In this document: one piece after another, positions 29,831 to 39,639 of the stretch | Position numbering within the stretch: position 1 is the first letter of the stretch | Layout of the letters: each line of letters begins with the position of its first letter | DNA from: Methylosarcina fibrata AML-C10 | GTDB taxonomy: Bacteria; Pseudomonadota; Gammaproteobacteria; Methylococcales; Methylomonadaceae | Assembly: GCF_000372865.1 (NCBI RefSeq) | Contig: NZ_KB889965.1 | Location: 1,748,990 to 1,812,989, forward strand | DNA length: 64,000 bases | Direction of reading: 5' to 3' | Made by a program: the position numbers and the translations under genes | Notes under the pieces: generated by a model | Seen by the model: only the letters and a program-made list of their open reading frames with translations | Told to the model about the DNA's origin: nothing | Databases searched by the model: none

Positions 29831-30190
29831 ATGAAAAACTTTGGCGAAACTATTCGCGATCTCAGAGTCGCCCAAGACCTTGGTTTACGAGAGACTGCTG
29901 TCAAGGTAGGAATTTCACCTGCCTATCTCAGCCGCATCGAACGAGGCAAAGAAAGCCCACCACGTCCTGACATCATCAAGGAGTTAGCCCGCATACTGGC
30001 AGCTGACCCCGATGTGCTGTTCCGCCTGTCTTCCTCAACTGACCCCGAAGTGGTGGATTACCTTCACGATCAGCCCGAGGTAATGAACCTTCTCCGTTAC
30101 ATTAAGGAAAGCCAATTCACAGAGGAGGACATTAAAAGCCTAGTTAAGGCGGCAGAAAATATAAAGACCCGCTCACAGCCAATGGACTGA
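29831..30190 (+). CDS. XRE-family transcriptional regulator
   Basis: This 119-residue protein has an N-terminal XRE helix-turn-helix (residues 4-62: FGETIRDLR, then ETAVKVGISPAYLSRIERG) and a helical C-terminal half. Such proteins repress their own and neighbouring genes. Its gene is divergent to the defence array and 6 nt ahead of the 170-residue gene, so it could control either or both. No start-proximal Shine-Dalgarno is evident, which may mean a short leader or leaderless message. Confidence 0.8.
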   Translation: MKNFGETIRDLRVAQDLGLRETAVKVGISPAYLSRIERGKESPPRPDIIKELARILAADPDVLFRLSSSTDPEVVDYLHDQPEVMNLLRYIKESQFTEEDIKSLVKAAENIKTRSQPMD

Positions 30191-30196
30191 TCACAC

Positions 30197-30709
30197 ATGA
30201 GAGTGCTAAAGCTGATTTACATTATTGGTGTTTACGACCCCGCCTACGACGACTCCTGGCCGTGGCATTGCCAATACGAATACGGACGTTATCTTTCTGC
30301 AAAGCATAGAATTTGCGGACGGGAACGAGCGGCAGAATTTTCCACTGAAAAGGAAGCGAGGGATTTTTACTATCAGTGGAAGCATGCACGAAAATTCAAA
30401 TTCGAACTGATACCCGTGCAGTTTTGGGTAACGGAGCCAGACCCGGTTTACCCCACAGATCATCCAAAATCAATTTTAAAATCCATTACGGAAAATGAGC
30501 CGCATTCAATAAAGATGACTGCATCTTTTTGGTTTTACGCTCAAGATATTTCTACATTGTATTCCGCGAAAACACTCAAGAAACATCGCGAAGCGCTTTT
30601 GAAATACGGCATTGATATTGACCAACCCAGGCCGGCTCATCTGGAAATAAAGCCTGAACCACCCGTTATTAACGAGCCTAAAAAATCAAAATTGACCATC
30701 GTGAAATAA
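30197..30709 (+). CDS. Hypothetical protein, possible relative of phage gene II/X C-terminus
   Basis: This 170-residue protein is not firmly recognised. It is rich in aromatic and basic residues. The segment TLKKHREALLKYGIDID (about 129-145) resembles the YRHRxxLLxYGIDI end of filamentous-phage gene II/X replication proteins, but the catalytic part of that family is not seen here. The first 20 residues are hydrophobic with aromatic residues but not a clean signal peptide. It follows the XRE gene by 6 nt and probably shares its message. About 100 nt separate it from the nuclease-helicase gene. Confidence 0.6.
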   Translation: MRVLKLIYIIGVYDPAYDDSWPWHCQYEYGRYLSAKHRICGRERAAEFSTEKEARDFYYQWKHARKFKFELIPVQFWVTEPDPVYPTDHPKSILKSITENEPHSIKMTASFWFYAQDISTLYSAKTLKKHREALLKYGIDIDQPRPAHLEIKPEPPVINEPKKSKLTIVK

Positions 30710-30809
30710 TTATTCTCGGGGCTTTCAAGGAGGTATTGCGTTTTTAAGATGTTGTCGATAATCGACTCATGCTTGGCAACATTAACCAATATCATAGAAA
30801 GAAAACCCC

Positions 30810-33800
30810 ATGTATAAGAATTCCAATAATCAGCTCGTTTTCTCCCCGTCCGATCTCGTCCTTGCCATGCGATCCCCCTTCGCATCCTGGATGGAGCGTC
30901 TGGCAATTGAATCGCCTGCCATGATCGCCGGCATTGAAAAAGATCACGACCCCATGATGGCTTTGTTGGCCGCCAAGGGTAATACCCATGAGTCCAACTT
31001 TCTCAAGTCCCTGCAGGATACTCACGGCGCCGAGGCTATTGCGATCGTCAAAAGCACATCCCATCACGACAAGGCGATGGAGACCCTGCAATACATGCAA
31101 ACCGGGTACCCCTTCATCTACCAAGCCTATTTGTCGCGAGACGGCTTCGCTGGCAGCGCCGATTTCCTGGTCAAGCTCGAAGGCAAATCCGATTTAGGTG
31201 ATTACCATTACGAAGCCTGGGATACCAAGCTCTCTCAAACGACTCGCCCGTATTTTCTGATCCAGCTTTGTTGCTACTGCTGGATGCTGGAATCGATCCA
31301 AGGCATCATCCCAAACGAGGCCGCAATAGTCCTCGGCGATCTGACTGAAGATCGTTTTCATATCGCTCGCTATTACAGCTTTTTCGATCGCTTGAAACGC
31401 GACTTTCTCAATGCGCAATACGCATTCACCGCAGATTTCGCCTGCATGCCTGACCCGGCCTATTATAGTGATCATGGGGCCTGGGTTTCGTTCGCAAAGG
31501 ATTGGATCGAAAGAACAGACAGCCTGAGCCAAATCGCCGGCATCCGGAAAAGCCATATCCGAAAACTCCGTGCGGTTGGCATTGAAACCATGAAGGAATT
31601 CGCCGTTAACGACATCCAGCCGGTCAAAGGAATCCCTAATGCGACACTGGCAAAACTGAAAGCCCAGGCAGAAATTCAACACGATTCCCGCGGTCTCGAA
31701 AAACCGCTATTCAAAATCCTCCAGAACGATAACGGCAAGGGGTTATCCTCATTGCCGCCTCCATCAGCTTTGGACTTGTTTTTCGACATCGAGGGTCATC
31801 CGTTGTATGACGGAGGCTTGGAATATCTTTGGGGCTGCAGTTACCGTTGCCCCGATGCGGCGCAAGGAAAACTCTATGCCTTCAAGGATTGGTGGGCGCA
31901 CACTCCTGAACAAGAAAAAGCCGCATTCGAAGGGTTCATTGATTGGGTCTATGATCGGTGGAAACGCGATAACACCCTACATGTCTACCACTATGCCAAT
32001 TACGAAGTGGCCGCCATGCGCAAACTCTCCACCCGGTATGAGACCCGAATCAAAGAAGTTGCCGAAATGCTGGCCAACGGCGTCTTCGTTGACCTGTATA
32101 TAATTGTCCTGAATGGCGTCCTCATTGGCGAGCCTCGTTACAGCATCAAAAACGTCGAGCACCTGTTTAGAAGTAAGCGGACAACGCAAGTTGCCAATGG
32201 CGGTGATTCAGTCATTGCTTACGAACTATGGCGTGAACAAGGCGGCGTTACTCGCTGGACTGACAATGCCAACGGCTATCAGTCTTGGCTTGCCGATCCA
32301 GCGGTTTTTGATTGGACGCAATGGACTGAGTTGAAGGACATTCGCGATTACAACATCGATGACTGCGAAAGCACGCTGGAACTAGTCGATTGGCTGCGTG
32401 AACAACAATCCATCGCCGGCATTGCTTATGCCGTCAAATCCGATGACGCAACTCCTGACCAGGATAAAACCGAACGACAAATTCAGGCAGCTGAGAATAA
32501 ACAAGCACTCCGTGAGTGGCAGCAACGCCTGTTCGAACGCTTCGAGGCGAGTGAATCACTTAAAAACGATCCCAACGCGCAATTGGTCATGGATCTGCTG
32601 GGATTTCATAACCGGGAACGCAAACCCAAAATCTGGGCTTATTTCGAGCGACTGGAAAAACCAGAAGAGGAATTGTTCGACGATGATACCTGCGTCCACG
32701 ACGTGGTCATCACTGGTCAAATGCTATCCGATGATGGCGTTCTTTTCCGTTGCAAATTCGACATCAAGCAACCGGTTAGAAAAGACAAGTTTGCTACCGG
32801 GACGGTAAGAGGTACTGACATTCGAGTGAAAAGCATTCGTTTTCCGGAATCCGAAACGGATGCGCTGGTTGAATTCATCGCTGATCCTGATCAAATATCA
32901 AAGCTTGGTACCGATCGCATGACCTTGTTCGCCGACGAGCCCTTTATCAATACCGAGACTTTGGAAACCCGGTTATGCGAAGTAGCGGAAGCCTTGTTCG
33001 ATGGCCGGCTGCCAGGCGCAATTCAATCGATACTGAATAAGGAAAAGCCGGTTTTCAACACGGACACTGATCCCGCTAGCGATTACTTGCCGATCACTCG
33101 CTCAAGATTCCCCGAAGACGACGCGTATCTGCAAGCCATCATTTCCGCGGTCGAAGCTATGGATAACAGTACGATGTGCATCCAGGGCCCTCCCGGTGCC
33201 GGCAAAACGTTTACCGCCAAGCACATTATCACCTCATTGGTGAAAGCAGGGAAACGTGTCGGCGTTATGAGTAATAGCCATGCTGCGATCCTGAATCTCC
33301 TGGATGCCCTCCACGAACCCACCAAACACGCCCGAATTGCTAAAGTCGGTGGCTTTGGTTTTAAACAGGACGCATTCAAGGAGAGATATTCTGAAGAAGA
33401 TTTTCCGAATTACGTGTACCGGACGTCCATGAGCTTCACCAAACGCGATCCTTATCATTCGTTTGCTGTGGTCGGGGCAACCGCCTATGCCTTTGCATCC
33501 AGTACTGCTTTTGAATCCCCGCTTGATTATCTTTTCGTGGATGAGGCCAGCCAAGTGGCCTTGGCCAATCTGATCGCCGTGGCCGGATGCGCAAGAAACA
33601 TCGTCCTGATGGGCGATCAAATGCAGTTGGAGCAACCCATTCAAGGAAGTCATCCTAGGAGTTCAGGTTTGTCAGCTTTGGATTACATTCTTGGTGAGCA
33701 CGGCGTCATCCCTGACGAGATGGGAATCTTTCTGGAAAGGACGTACCGCATGCACCCCGCTGTTTGTCATCCACTATCCGAGGTGGTTTATGAAGGCAAA

Positions 33801-34334
33801 CTCAAGGCTGCTAAACACAATGACCGACAAATTGTTTCGGTACCGGACTCGAAGCTGATCAAGCAGTCCCATGGGGTCATGGTGGTCAACGTTGATCACG
33901 ATGGCAACCGGCAAAGCAGCGAAGAGGAAGTGGATGTCATCCAGCGGCTCATCGATGACCTCAAAACGGGGCGTTGTACCGCTAAAAATGGCGAAGCTCG
34001 CTCAATTGCCAATGAGGATATCCTGGTTGTTGCTCCTTACAACATGCAGGTGAATTTGCTCAAAGACCGTTTAGGCGACCAAATCGCCATCGGCACGATA
34101 GACAAGTTCCAGGGTCAGGAAGCGCCCGTGGTGATTATTTCCATGGCCGTCAGCGATGTCGAGGAAAGCAGTCGAGGACTCGATTTTCTGTTCGACATCA
34201 ACCGTCTAAATGTTGCTGTTTCCCGTGCCCAGGCCTTGGCTATTATCGTTGCCAATCCGGGATTAGAACGCTGCCGGGTTTCATCGCTTGAGCAAATGGA
34301 AAAAGCGAGCTTTTATTCGAGGCTGGTGTCATGA
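30810..34334 (+). CDS. TM0106-type RecB-like nuclease fused to UPF1/Dna2-type helicase
   Basis: This 1174-residue protein has three parts. The N-terminus has a RecB-like nuclease core (Asp in GSADFLVK, then EAWDTKL near residue 135 and QLCCY). A DNA/RNA-exonuclease-like fold follows with FFDIEGHP near residue 324. The last 400 residues are a superfamily 1 helicase: Walker A GPPGAGKT (about 793-800), DEAS (about 911), and KFQGQEAP and NVAVSRAQ near the end. The family (TM0106) is thought to act in DNA repair or in defence; the substrate is not known. The stop overlaps the next small gene by 4 nt. It begins a run of plus-strand genes that ends with the 100-residue ORF at 35973. Confidence 0.85.
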   Translation: MYKNSNNQLVFSPSDLVLAMRSPFASWMERLAIESPAMIAGIEKDHDPMMALLAAKGNTHESNFLKSLQDTHGAEAIAIVKSTSHHDKAMETLQYMQTGYPFIYQAYLSRDGFAGSADFLVKLEGKSDLGDYHYEAWDTKLSQTTRPYFLIQLCCYCWMLESIQGIIPNEAAIVLGDLTEDRFHIARYYSFFDRLKRDFLNAQYAFTADFACMPDPAYYSDHGAWVSFAKDWIERTDSLSQIAGIRKSHIRKLRAVGIETMKEFAVNDIQPVKGIPNATLAKLKAQAEIQHDSRGLEKPLFKILQNDNGKGLSSLPPPSALDLFFDIEGHPLYDGGLEYLWGCSYRCPDAAQGKLYAFKDWWAHTPEQEKAAFEGFIDWVYDRWKRDNTLHVYHYANYEVAAMRKLSTRYETRIKEVAEMLANGVFVDLYIIVLNGVLIGEPRYSIKNVEHLFRSKRTTQVANGGDSVIAYELWREQGGVTRWTDNANGYQSWLADPAVFDWTQWTELKDIRDYNIDDCESTLELVDWLREQQSIAGIAYAVKSDDATPDQDKTERQIQAAENKQALREWQQRLFERFEASESLKNDPNAQLVMDLLGFHNRERKPKIWAYFERLEKPEEELFDDDTCVHDVVITGQMLSDDGVLFRCKFDIKQPVRKDKFATGTVRGTDIRVKSIRFPESETDALVEFIADPDQISKLGTDRMTLFADEPFINTETLETRLCEVAEALFDGRLPGAIQSILNKEKPVFNTDTDPASDYLPITRSRFPEDDAYLQAIISAVEAMDNSTMCIQGPPGAGKTFTAKHIITSLVKAGKRVGVMSNSHAAILNLLDALHEPTKHARIAKVGGFGFKQDAFKERYSEEDFPNYVYRTSMSFTKRDPYHSFAVVGATAYAFASSTAFESPLDYLFVDEASQVALANLIAVAGCARNIVLMGDQMQLEQPIQGSHPRSSGLSALDYILGEHGVIPDEMGIFLERTYRMHPAVCHPLSEVVYEGKLKAAKHNDRQIVSVPDSKLIKQSHGVMVVNVDHDGNRQSSEEEVDVIQRLIDDLKTGRCTAKNGEARSIANEDILVVAPYNMQVNLLKDRLGDQIAIGTIDKFQGQEAPVVIISMAVSDVEESSRGLDFLFDINRLNVAVSRAQALAIIVANPGLERCRVSSLEQMEKASFYSRLVS

Positions 34335-34555
34335 TGACCACTGTTCCAATTTGCGTTGCTTGCAAACACAACTGGTATTCTGCGCCGGGAGGATGTATGA
34401 GCAAGCCATACCCACATAGCCGATGTCTATTTTTCCAAGAGGATATACCTGCCGTCGTGGAAAAACCCGTTGGCTGTGATGGGACAAAAAGCCCCAAATG
34501 GACTCGAAGCGAAGTGCCGGTGGGTTGTCCGACGTTTACGGGGGCACGGCAATAA
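34331..34555 (+). CDS. Small cysteine-rich protein
   Basis: This 74-residue protein has CVACKHNW near its start and three more cysteines (CMSK, RC, GC, GC), which suggests a small zinc-binding fold. Its start overlaps the stop of the nuclease-helicase gene by 4 nt (ATGA), and its stop overlaps the uracil-DNA glycosylase start (TAATG). This tight packing supports a real gene. Function unknown. Confidence 0.6.
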   Translation: MMTTVPICVACKHNWYSAPGGCMSKPYPHSRCLFFQEDIPAVVEKPVGCDGTKSPKWTRSEVPVGCPTFTGARQ

Positions 34556-35274
34556 TGGGCGCGATACCATTACCTTGGGTAAATCTTTTGTCGAACGCAG
34601 GGAATCCGCAGGTTCTTAATGCGATTGCGGATATTGAAGGGAAGCTTGATAATATTTCCAGGCAATCAATTGTTCTGCCAGTTGCTGATCACCGTTATAA
34701 AGCGCTTTCAATCAATCCGGAAAATGTGAAATGCGTGATTGTTGGCCAAGATCCTTATCACGGCATTGCTAAAATCGGTCTTGAATCCGGAGAAACAAAG
34801 TCGGTACCGGAAGCGATGGGGCTAAGCTTTTCGGTACCCAAAGACGTAAAAATCCCGCCTTCCTTGCGCAACATTTTCAAGGAGCTGAATCAAGACATTG
34901 GTTGCCGGGTGCCTGAACACGGAGATCTAACCAACTGGGTTGAGCAAGGTGTTCTGCTTCTCAATAGAATGCTTTCAGTTGAGAAAGACAAACCAGGCTC
35001 GCACAGCAAACTCGGCTGGCAGCCAATAACTGAAGCACTGATATCAGCCTTGTCTCAACAGCATTCCGGCATTGTGTTCATTCTTTGGGGAAACCATGCC
35101 AAATCGATTCGATCGTTCATCGCGGATAATGGGCATACCATCATCGAGTCGAGCCATCCGTCGCCGATCGGTGGATCATGCAACAAAGGTTTTTTCGGTT
35201 CGAGACCGTTTAGCCGTGCAAATGTGGCTTTAGCAACCCTTGGGAAAAAATCAATCGATTGGAGTATTTCGTGA
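34555..35274 (+). CDS. ung: Uracil-DNA glycosylase, family 1
   Basis: This 239-residue enzyme removes uracil from DNA. It has the water-activating loop GQDPYHG, the Phe of LSFSVP, the HPSP uracil-recognition loop and the closing IDW. The start at 34555 is chosen because it overlaps the previous stop (TAATG) and gives the usual length; an in-frame start at 34498 would add 19 residues. Between GQDPYHG and GLSFSV there are about 12 extra residues relative to the E. coli enzyme. A plasmid-borne ung next to nucleases may serve repair of the element, or respond to uracil-containing phage DNA; the latter is speculation. Confidence 0.9.
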   Translation: MGAIPLPWVNLLSNAGNPQVLNAIADIEGKLDNISRQSIVLPVADHRYKALSINPENVKCVIVGQDPYHGIAKIGLESGETKSVPEAMGLSFSVPKDVKIPPSLRNIFKELNQDIGCRVPEHGDLTNWVEQGVLLLNRMLSVEKDKPGSHSKLGWQPITEALISALSQQHSGIVFILWGNHAKSIRSFIADNGHTIIESSHPSPIGGSCNKGFFGSRPFSRANVALATLGKKSIDWSIS

Positions 35275-35660
35275 ATTATTACTTTGCCGCATTTAATAAA
35301 TACGCCGTCTTCAAAGGCCGTGCCACCCGAAGTGAATATTGGTTCTTCACTCTCTTCAATATCTTCGCCGTCTTGGGATTTGGCCTAATCGATCAGCTGA
35401 TGGGTATTTTTAATTTTGATGCCGGTTACGGGCCATTGAGCGCTATTTATACGCTGGCGATGATTCTCCCTGGTCTGGGCGTTTCGATAAGACGTTTACA
35501 TGACACGGGGCGTTCTGGATGGTGGTTCCTTATTACAATCATTCCAATTATCGGGCTTCTGGTGTTTTTGTATTTTGCCCTGCAAGATAGCGATCCAAAT
35601 CCAAACGATTATGGTGAATCGCCAACATGGAAATACAACATCCAAAATATTTCTCGATAA
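35271..35660 (+). CDS. DUF805 small membrane protein
   Basis: This 129-residue protein has the DUF805 pattern: FKGRATRSEYWFFTLFN near the N-terminus, followed by four hydrophobic segments and RRLHDTGRSGWW before the last ones. Proteins of this family sit in the inner membrane; their function is unknown. I choose the GTG at 35271, which overlaps the ung stop by 4 nt (GTGA) and has GGAG at a good distance. Confidence 0.8.
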   Translation: MNYYFAAFNKYAVFKGRATRSEYWFFTLFNIFAVLGFGLIDQLMGIFNFDAGYGPLSAIYTLAMILPGLGVSIRRLHDTGRSGWWFLITIIPIIGLLVFLYFALQDSDPNPNDYGESPTWKYNIQNISR

Positions 35661-35670
35661 TCGTTCAGGA

Positions 35671-35973
35671 ATGATTGAGCTGTTTTTTTTCGAAAGCGAA
35701 GCCGAAGCCATAGCAGCTGCTCATACACTTGAAAAGCTTGGCGGAGGAGCGAAGAAATTGTTGGCTGAATGCATCGAGCATCAAAGCATCACCCGAAAAT
35801 CCGTTTCAGAATCTGCCAGAGCTTTGGAAAATGAAGGATTCATATTTATCAAAGAATCTGATGATTTGTTCGACAAGTCGGTTCAAATGAAACCGTCCCT
35901 TTGGGGCGAAGAAGCTATGGACGTGCTCGAATTTCTAGCCCAGCGTGTATATTCTGGCACCCATTCCAACTGA
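35671..35973 (+). CDS. Hypothetical protein, 100 residues
   Basis: I do not recognise this protein. It begins MIELFFFESEAEAIAAAH and is mostly helical and acidic; the middle part SITRKSVSESARALENEGFI looks like a winged-helix recognition region. It starts 10 nt after the DUF805 stop and is probably read from the same message. The reading frame is open further upstream, but the ATG at 35671 follows AGGA and is the likely start. It ends about 140 nt before the TnpB remnant. Confidence 0.55.
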   Translation: MIELFFFESEAEAIAAAHTLEKLGGGAKKLLAECIEHQSITRKSVSESARALENEGFIFIKESDDLFDKSVQMKPSLWGEEAMDVLEFLAQRVYSGTHSN

Positions 35974-36113
35974 AAACCGCTACCAGCTCCGACTAGAACC
36001 CGACCGACTTTGATCAAAATACGCGGCAAACCCCGCTCCTTCAGGTCGAGGAAGGACAGCGCGGTCGAGAAGCGGCCTCTTGCATATTCAAAAACGCGTG
36101 AGAGCATGAAGAT

Positions 36114-37328
36114 ATGAAACGTCTTCAAGCTTCAAATCCGAACTTCGACCAACCGGCGATCAGCAGCGGTATATATATGTTTTGCAGGCGCTTGCCGTTT
36201 CGTGTTCAACAAGGCATTGGCGTTGCAGATCGAAAACCATGCTGCCGGTGAAAGATTCATTAACTATGTGGCAATGGCCAAGAATCTCACCGCCTGGCGA
36301 AATGGAAGCGAAACACCTTGGCTGAAAGATGATCCCGTTCACACCTTGCAGCACGCGCTCAAAGATATGGAACGAGCTTACAAGAATTTCTTAGACAATC
36401 GGGCCGATTTCCCGCGCTTCAAGAAGAAAGGCCAAGGCAACAGCTTCCGCTATCCGGATCCGAAACAGATCAAGCTCGATCAGGCCAATAGCCGGATATT
36501 CCTGCCCAAGCTTGGCTGGGTGCGGTACCGCAATAGCCAGAACGTGTTGGGCGCCGTGAAAAACGTCACCGTGTCCAGCAAGGATGGTAAATGGTTCATC
36601 TCGGTCCAGACCGAGCGCGCGGTTGAAAGGCCGGTTCATTCATCGACCGCTATTGGTTGGCATCGATATGGGCATTGCCCGGTTTGCCACGCTGAGCGAC
36701 GGTAGTTTTCTGGCGCCACTCAACAGCTTCAAGCGCCACGAACAGGCATTGGCCAAAGCCCAACGGGCGATGAGCCGCAAAGAAAAGTTCAGCAACAACT
36801 GGAAAAAGGCCAAAGCCCGAGTCCAGAAAATTCATGCCCGTATCGGCAATGTTAGACGCGATTACCTGCACAAAGCCATGACCACGATCAGCCAAAACCA
36901 CGCGATGGTGTGTATCGAGGACTTGCAGGTTCGGAATCTATCCAAGTCAGCGGCAGCTAGCGTCGAAACGCCAGGCAAAAAACGTCAAGGCCAAATCCGG
37001 CCTGAATAAAGCCATCCTCGATCAAGGCTAGTATGAGTTTCGACGCCAGATGGACTACAAACTGGCTTGGAATGGCGGACAACTCATTGCTGTGCCACCC
37101 AAGAACACCAGTCGAACTTGTCCGTGTTTTGGTCATATCGCCAAAGAAAACCGGCCAAGCCAAGCTCGGTTCGAGTGCGTGGCGTGTAGCTTCCTGGAAA
37201 ATGCCGATCTCGTCGGCGCGATCAATGTATTAAGGGCGGGACACGCCCGGTTAGCCTGTGCAGAGACTTCGCACGTTGGAGTGTCGGGCCAGGAACCCAC
37301 CGAAGTGACTCAGGCCATTGCCGCCTGA
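36114..37328 (+). pseudogene. tnpB: tnpB (RNA-guided nuclease ancestor of Cas12) with several frameshifts
   Basis: TnpB pieces run through three frames. MKRLQA at 36114 is in one frame, FNKALALQIENHAAGERF (from 36202) in another, GIDMGIARFATLSDGSF and the KAMTTISQNHAMVCIEDLQV region in a third, and the C-terminal zinc finger (CPCFGH, then CVACSFLENADLVGAINV) in the one after. The catalytic Asp of GIDMG, the Glu of IEDL and the Asp of ENADLVGAINV can be read but not in one frame. The frameshifts lie between about 36125 and 36200, near 36650 and near 36960. No full-length protein can be made. Confidence 0.85.
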
Positions 37329-37373
37329 GCGCCGAAGAAATCTTCTTCCTTTAGGGCAGAGTGGATGTCAAGA
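36114..37373 (+). mobile_element. Decayed IS200/IS605-group (TnpB-only) element
   Basis: The span holds a broken tnpB gene followed by a right end: a CCTTTAGGG stretch and GGATGTCAA at 37350-37372. The same kind of end closes the second remnant at 57505-57547. The left boundary is uncertain; it may lie as far left as 36000. No TnpA (Y1 transposase) is present. The element directly abuts a fragment of a Y-family polymerase gene, so it probably inserted into that gene before both decayed. Confidence 0.7.
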
Positions 37374-37525
37374 AAACCATCGATCTAATCAATCGTCGTT
37401 TCCCCAAAGGAGTTTCTATTGCATCAACGGGTTTAGCAAAACCTGGAAATCTAAAACGGAAAGAATTTCACAGCGCTATACCGACGGATTGGAATGAGTT
37501 GGTTAGAGCCAAATGTATACCTTGA
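37371..37525 (+). pseudogene. C-terminal fragment of a Y-family DNA polymerase (UmuC-like)
   Basis: About 50 codons read KKTIDLINRRFPKGVSIAST and then, after a few residues, RKEFHSAIPTDWNELVRAK, ending at a TGA (37523-37525). This matches the C-terminal tail of UmuC-type polymerases (the stretch before the final W-D/N-E-L). The remainder of the gene is missing and the TnpB right end sits directly before it. No start is available. A further 170 nt without a gene lead to the next ORF. Confidence 0.55.
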
Positions 37526-37695
37526 TTTCTATTCGCATCTGTTGCGAAGCATCGAAATGTTTAATATCAAAAATACCATCAATCTAGAAAATCATGCTTA
37601 ACGAGAAATTTTCTCTTTAAGAATTGACTTTATGACTTGTCTTACTTATATTTGAGTCAAAATACACTACATTTTTATGCTTGAATGGTAGCTAA

Positions 37696-39042
37696 ATGCT
37701 AATTAGTTTCTCTGTCAAAAACTGGATGTCGTTTCGGGATCAAGTCACCCTTTCCATGGTGGCAAGCCGGGAACGCCAGCACGGGGAGAGGGTGCCCAAC
37801 CTGGGCAAGTTCCAAACCCGTGTGCTTCCAATCGCCGCCATCTACGGCGGCAATGCGGCGGGCAAAACCAATTTTTTCAAAGCGCTGAGCTTTGCCAGAA
37901 CGCTGATCGTCAAGGGCACTCACCCTGACAGCCTGATTGCGGTAGAACCGTTCCGACTGGACAGCAAAACCCAAGAACTACCCTCAAGCTTTTCCCTTGA
38001 GCTACTGATCGACGAAATCATTTACGCATTCAGCTTTTCAGTCACGCGCAAAACAATCCTGGAAGAAAAGCTGGTTCTGATCAACAGCACCAGCGAGAAG
38101 GTGCTTTATCATCGGCTTCAAAGGAAACCCAACTTCGACGCCTCATTGGCAAAAGATCAATTCTTGCAGTTTGCCTTTAAGGGAACCCGAGACAACCAGC
38201 TTTTCCTGACGAATTCCGTCTCCCAGCAAGTCGACAACTTCCGGCCGGTCTATGACTGGTTCAAGGACACTCTTGAACTGGTAGCACCTGACTCCCGTTT
38301 CGAGCCCTTTGAGCAATTCCTTGACGAAGCACATCCGCTTTACGCCACCATGAATCAGATGCTGCCCCAACTCGATACCGGGATAGCGCATTTGGGTAGC
38401 GAAGAGATTCCTTTCGACAACATTCCATTGCCCGAAACAATGCGGATGATGCTCCAGGAAGATGTTAAGGAAGGCACCTCCGTTCGATTGATGTCTGAGC
38501 CAATCAACGAACGCTTAGTCGTCACACGCAAAGAAGGCGAACTGATTGCCAAAAAACTCGTCAGTTATCATCCAAAATCGGACGGTAGCGAAGCCAAATT
38601 TGAGATCCGCCAAGAGTCCGATGGTTCTCAACGCGTCATCGATCTGCTGCCGGCTTTTCTGGAATTGTCGGCGCAATTTTCGAAGAAAGTATTTGTGATC
38701 GACGAGGTTGACCGCAGTTTGCATACGTTGTTGACTCGAAGGTTGCTTGAAGCCTATCTGGCCAACTGCACCACAGAGAGCCGGTCTCAGCTACTGTTGA
38801 CGACTCATGATGTGTTGCTTATGGATCAACAACTATTACGCCGTGACGAAATGTGGGTGGCTGAACGGGATAACACCGGTGCTTCGACCCTGCTTTCCTT
38901 CAGTGACTACAAAGACGTGCGTTACGACAAGGATATTCGTAAAAGCTACCTGCAAGGACGGTTGGGAGGCATTCCACGGATTTTGCTGGGAAGCGCAATG
39001 GCGAACCCTGGCCCTTCCAGAGAAAATACTGCGGAGCGCTGA
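37696..39042 (+). CDS. OLD/AAA-type ATPase of an AbiL-like pair
   Basis: This 448-residue protein is an ABC/OLD-style ATPase: Walker A GGNAAGKT (about 52-59) close to the N-terminal [12 protein letters not shown], Walker [12 protein letters not shown] (about 333), and a final LLTTHD. The middle is the usual helical insertion. It is coupled by a TGATG overlap to a RloB-domain gene. ATPase plus RloB is the layout of the AbiL abortive-infection pair and of RloAB; these are thought to cut or disable nucleic acid on phage infection. No promoter was fixed by eye in the 170 nt upstream. Confidence 0.82.
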   Translation: MLISFSVKNWMSFRDQVTLSMVASRERQHGERVPNLGKFQTRVLPIAAIYGGNAAGKTNFFKALSFARTLIVKGTHPDSLIAVEPFRLDSKTQELPSSFSLELLIDEIIYAFSFSVTRKTILEEKLVLINSTSEKVLYHRLQRKPNFDASLAKDQFLQFAFKGTRDNQLFLTNSVSQQVDNFRPVYDWFKDTLELVAPDSRFEPFEQFLDEAHPLYATMNQMLPQLDTGIAHLGSEEIPFDNIPLPETMRMMLQEDVKEGTSVRLMSEPINERLVVTRKEGELIAKKLVSYHPKSDGSEAKFEIRQESDGSQRVIDLLPAFLELSAQFSKKVFVIDEVDRSLHTLLTRRLLEAYLANCTTESRSQLLLTTHDVLLMDQQLLRRDEMWVAERDNTGASTLLSFSDYKDVRYDKDIRKSYLQGRLGGIPRILLGSAMANPGPSRENTAER

Positions 39043-39632
39043 TGTCGGCCAAAAGACGTAAGTTTCAAAGGCCGCTTGGTGAACGCAGATATCGGAAGCT
39101 GTTCGTCATTGCTGTTGAAGGGATCAAGACTGAACCGCAGTATTTTGCGATCTTCAATAACCAGCAATCGATAATCCACGTCAATTGTTTAAAAGGCACC
39201 TCAGACAGCTCGCCGCCACAAGTTTTGCAACGCATGGAGGATCATCTGAAGAAAGAATCGTTGAAATCTTCGGATGAAGCTTGGCTGGTGGTCGACAAAG
39301 ACCAGTGGACGAACGATCAACTCGGGCAACTTTATGCCTGGTCTCAGGCACGCGAAAATTACGGTTTTGCCCTCAGCAATCCCAAGTTCGAATATTGGCT
39401 GCTATTGCATTTTGAAGACGGCGCCGGGATTACATCTTCGCAAGATTGTACCGCTCGCCTAAAACGCCATCTCCCCGACTACGACAAAGGGATTAATATC
39501 CGAAAAATTAGCAATGCCCGAATTGCTGATGCCATTCGCCGTGCCAAATCGCGGGATAATCCGCCTTGCCCTGACTGGCCAAAGGCTTGCGGAGGGACCA
39601 CGGTTTATAAATTAGTTGAAAAAATAGTATAA
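39042..39632 (+). CDS. RloB-domain protein (AbiLii-like, TOPRIM-like)
   Basis: This 196-residue protein has RloB-family features: [16 protein letters not shown] near the start (the acidic Glu of a TOPRIM-like site), WLVVDKDQW in the middle (Asp pair), and [18 protein letters not shown]-like sites bind metal and cut nucleic acid. Its start overlaps the stop of the ATPase gene by one base, so the two proteins are made together. AbiL-like function is inferred from the pair. Confidence 0.8.
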   Translation: MSAKRRKFQRPLGERRYRKLFVIAVEGIKTEPQYFAIFNNQQSIIHVNCLKGTSDSSPPQVLQRMEDHLKKESLKSSDEAWLVVDKDQWTNDQLGQLYAWSQARENYGFALSNPKFEYWLLLHFEDGAGITSSQDCTARLKRHLPDYDKGINIRKISNARIADAIRRAKSRDNPPCPDWPKACGGTTVYKLVEKIV

Positions 39633-39639
39633 ATTTTAG

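Noticed and set aside
37329-37373. Stand-alone rho-independent terminator
   Set aside because: The sequence matches the IS200/IS605 right-end form seen again at 57516-57546, so it is better read as the element end.
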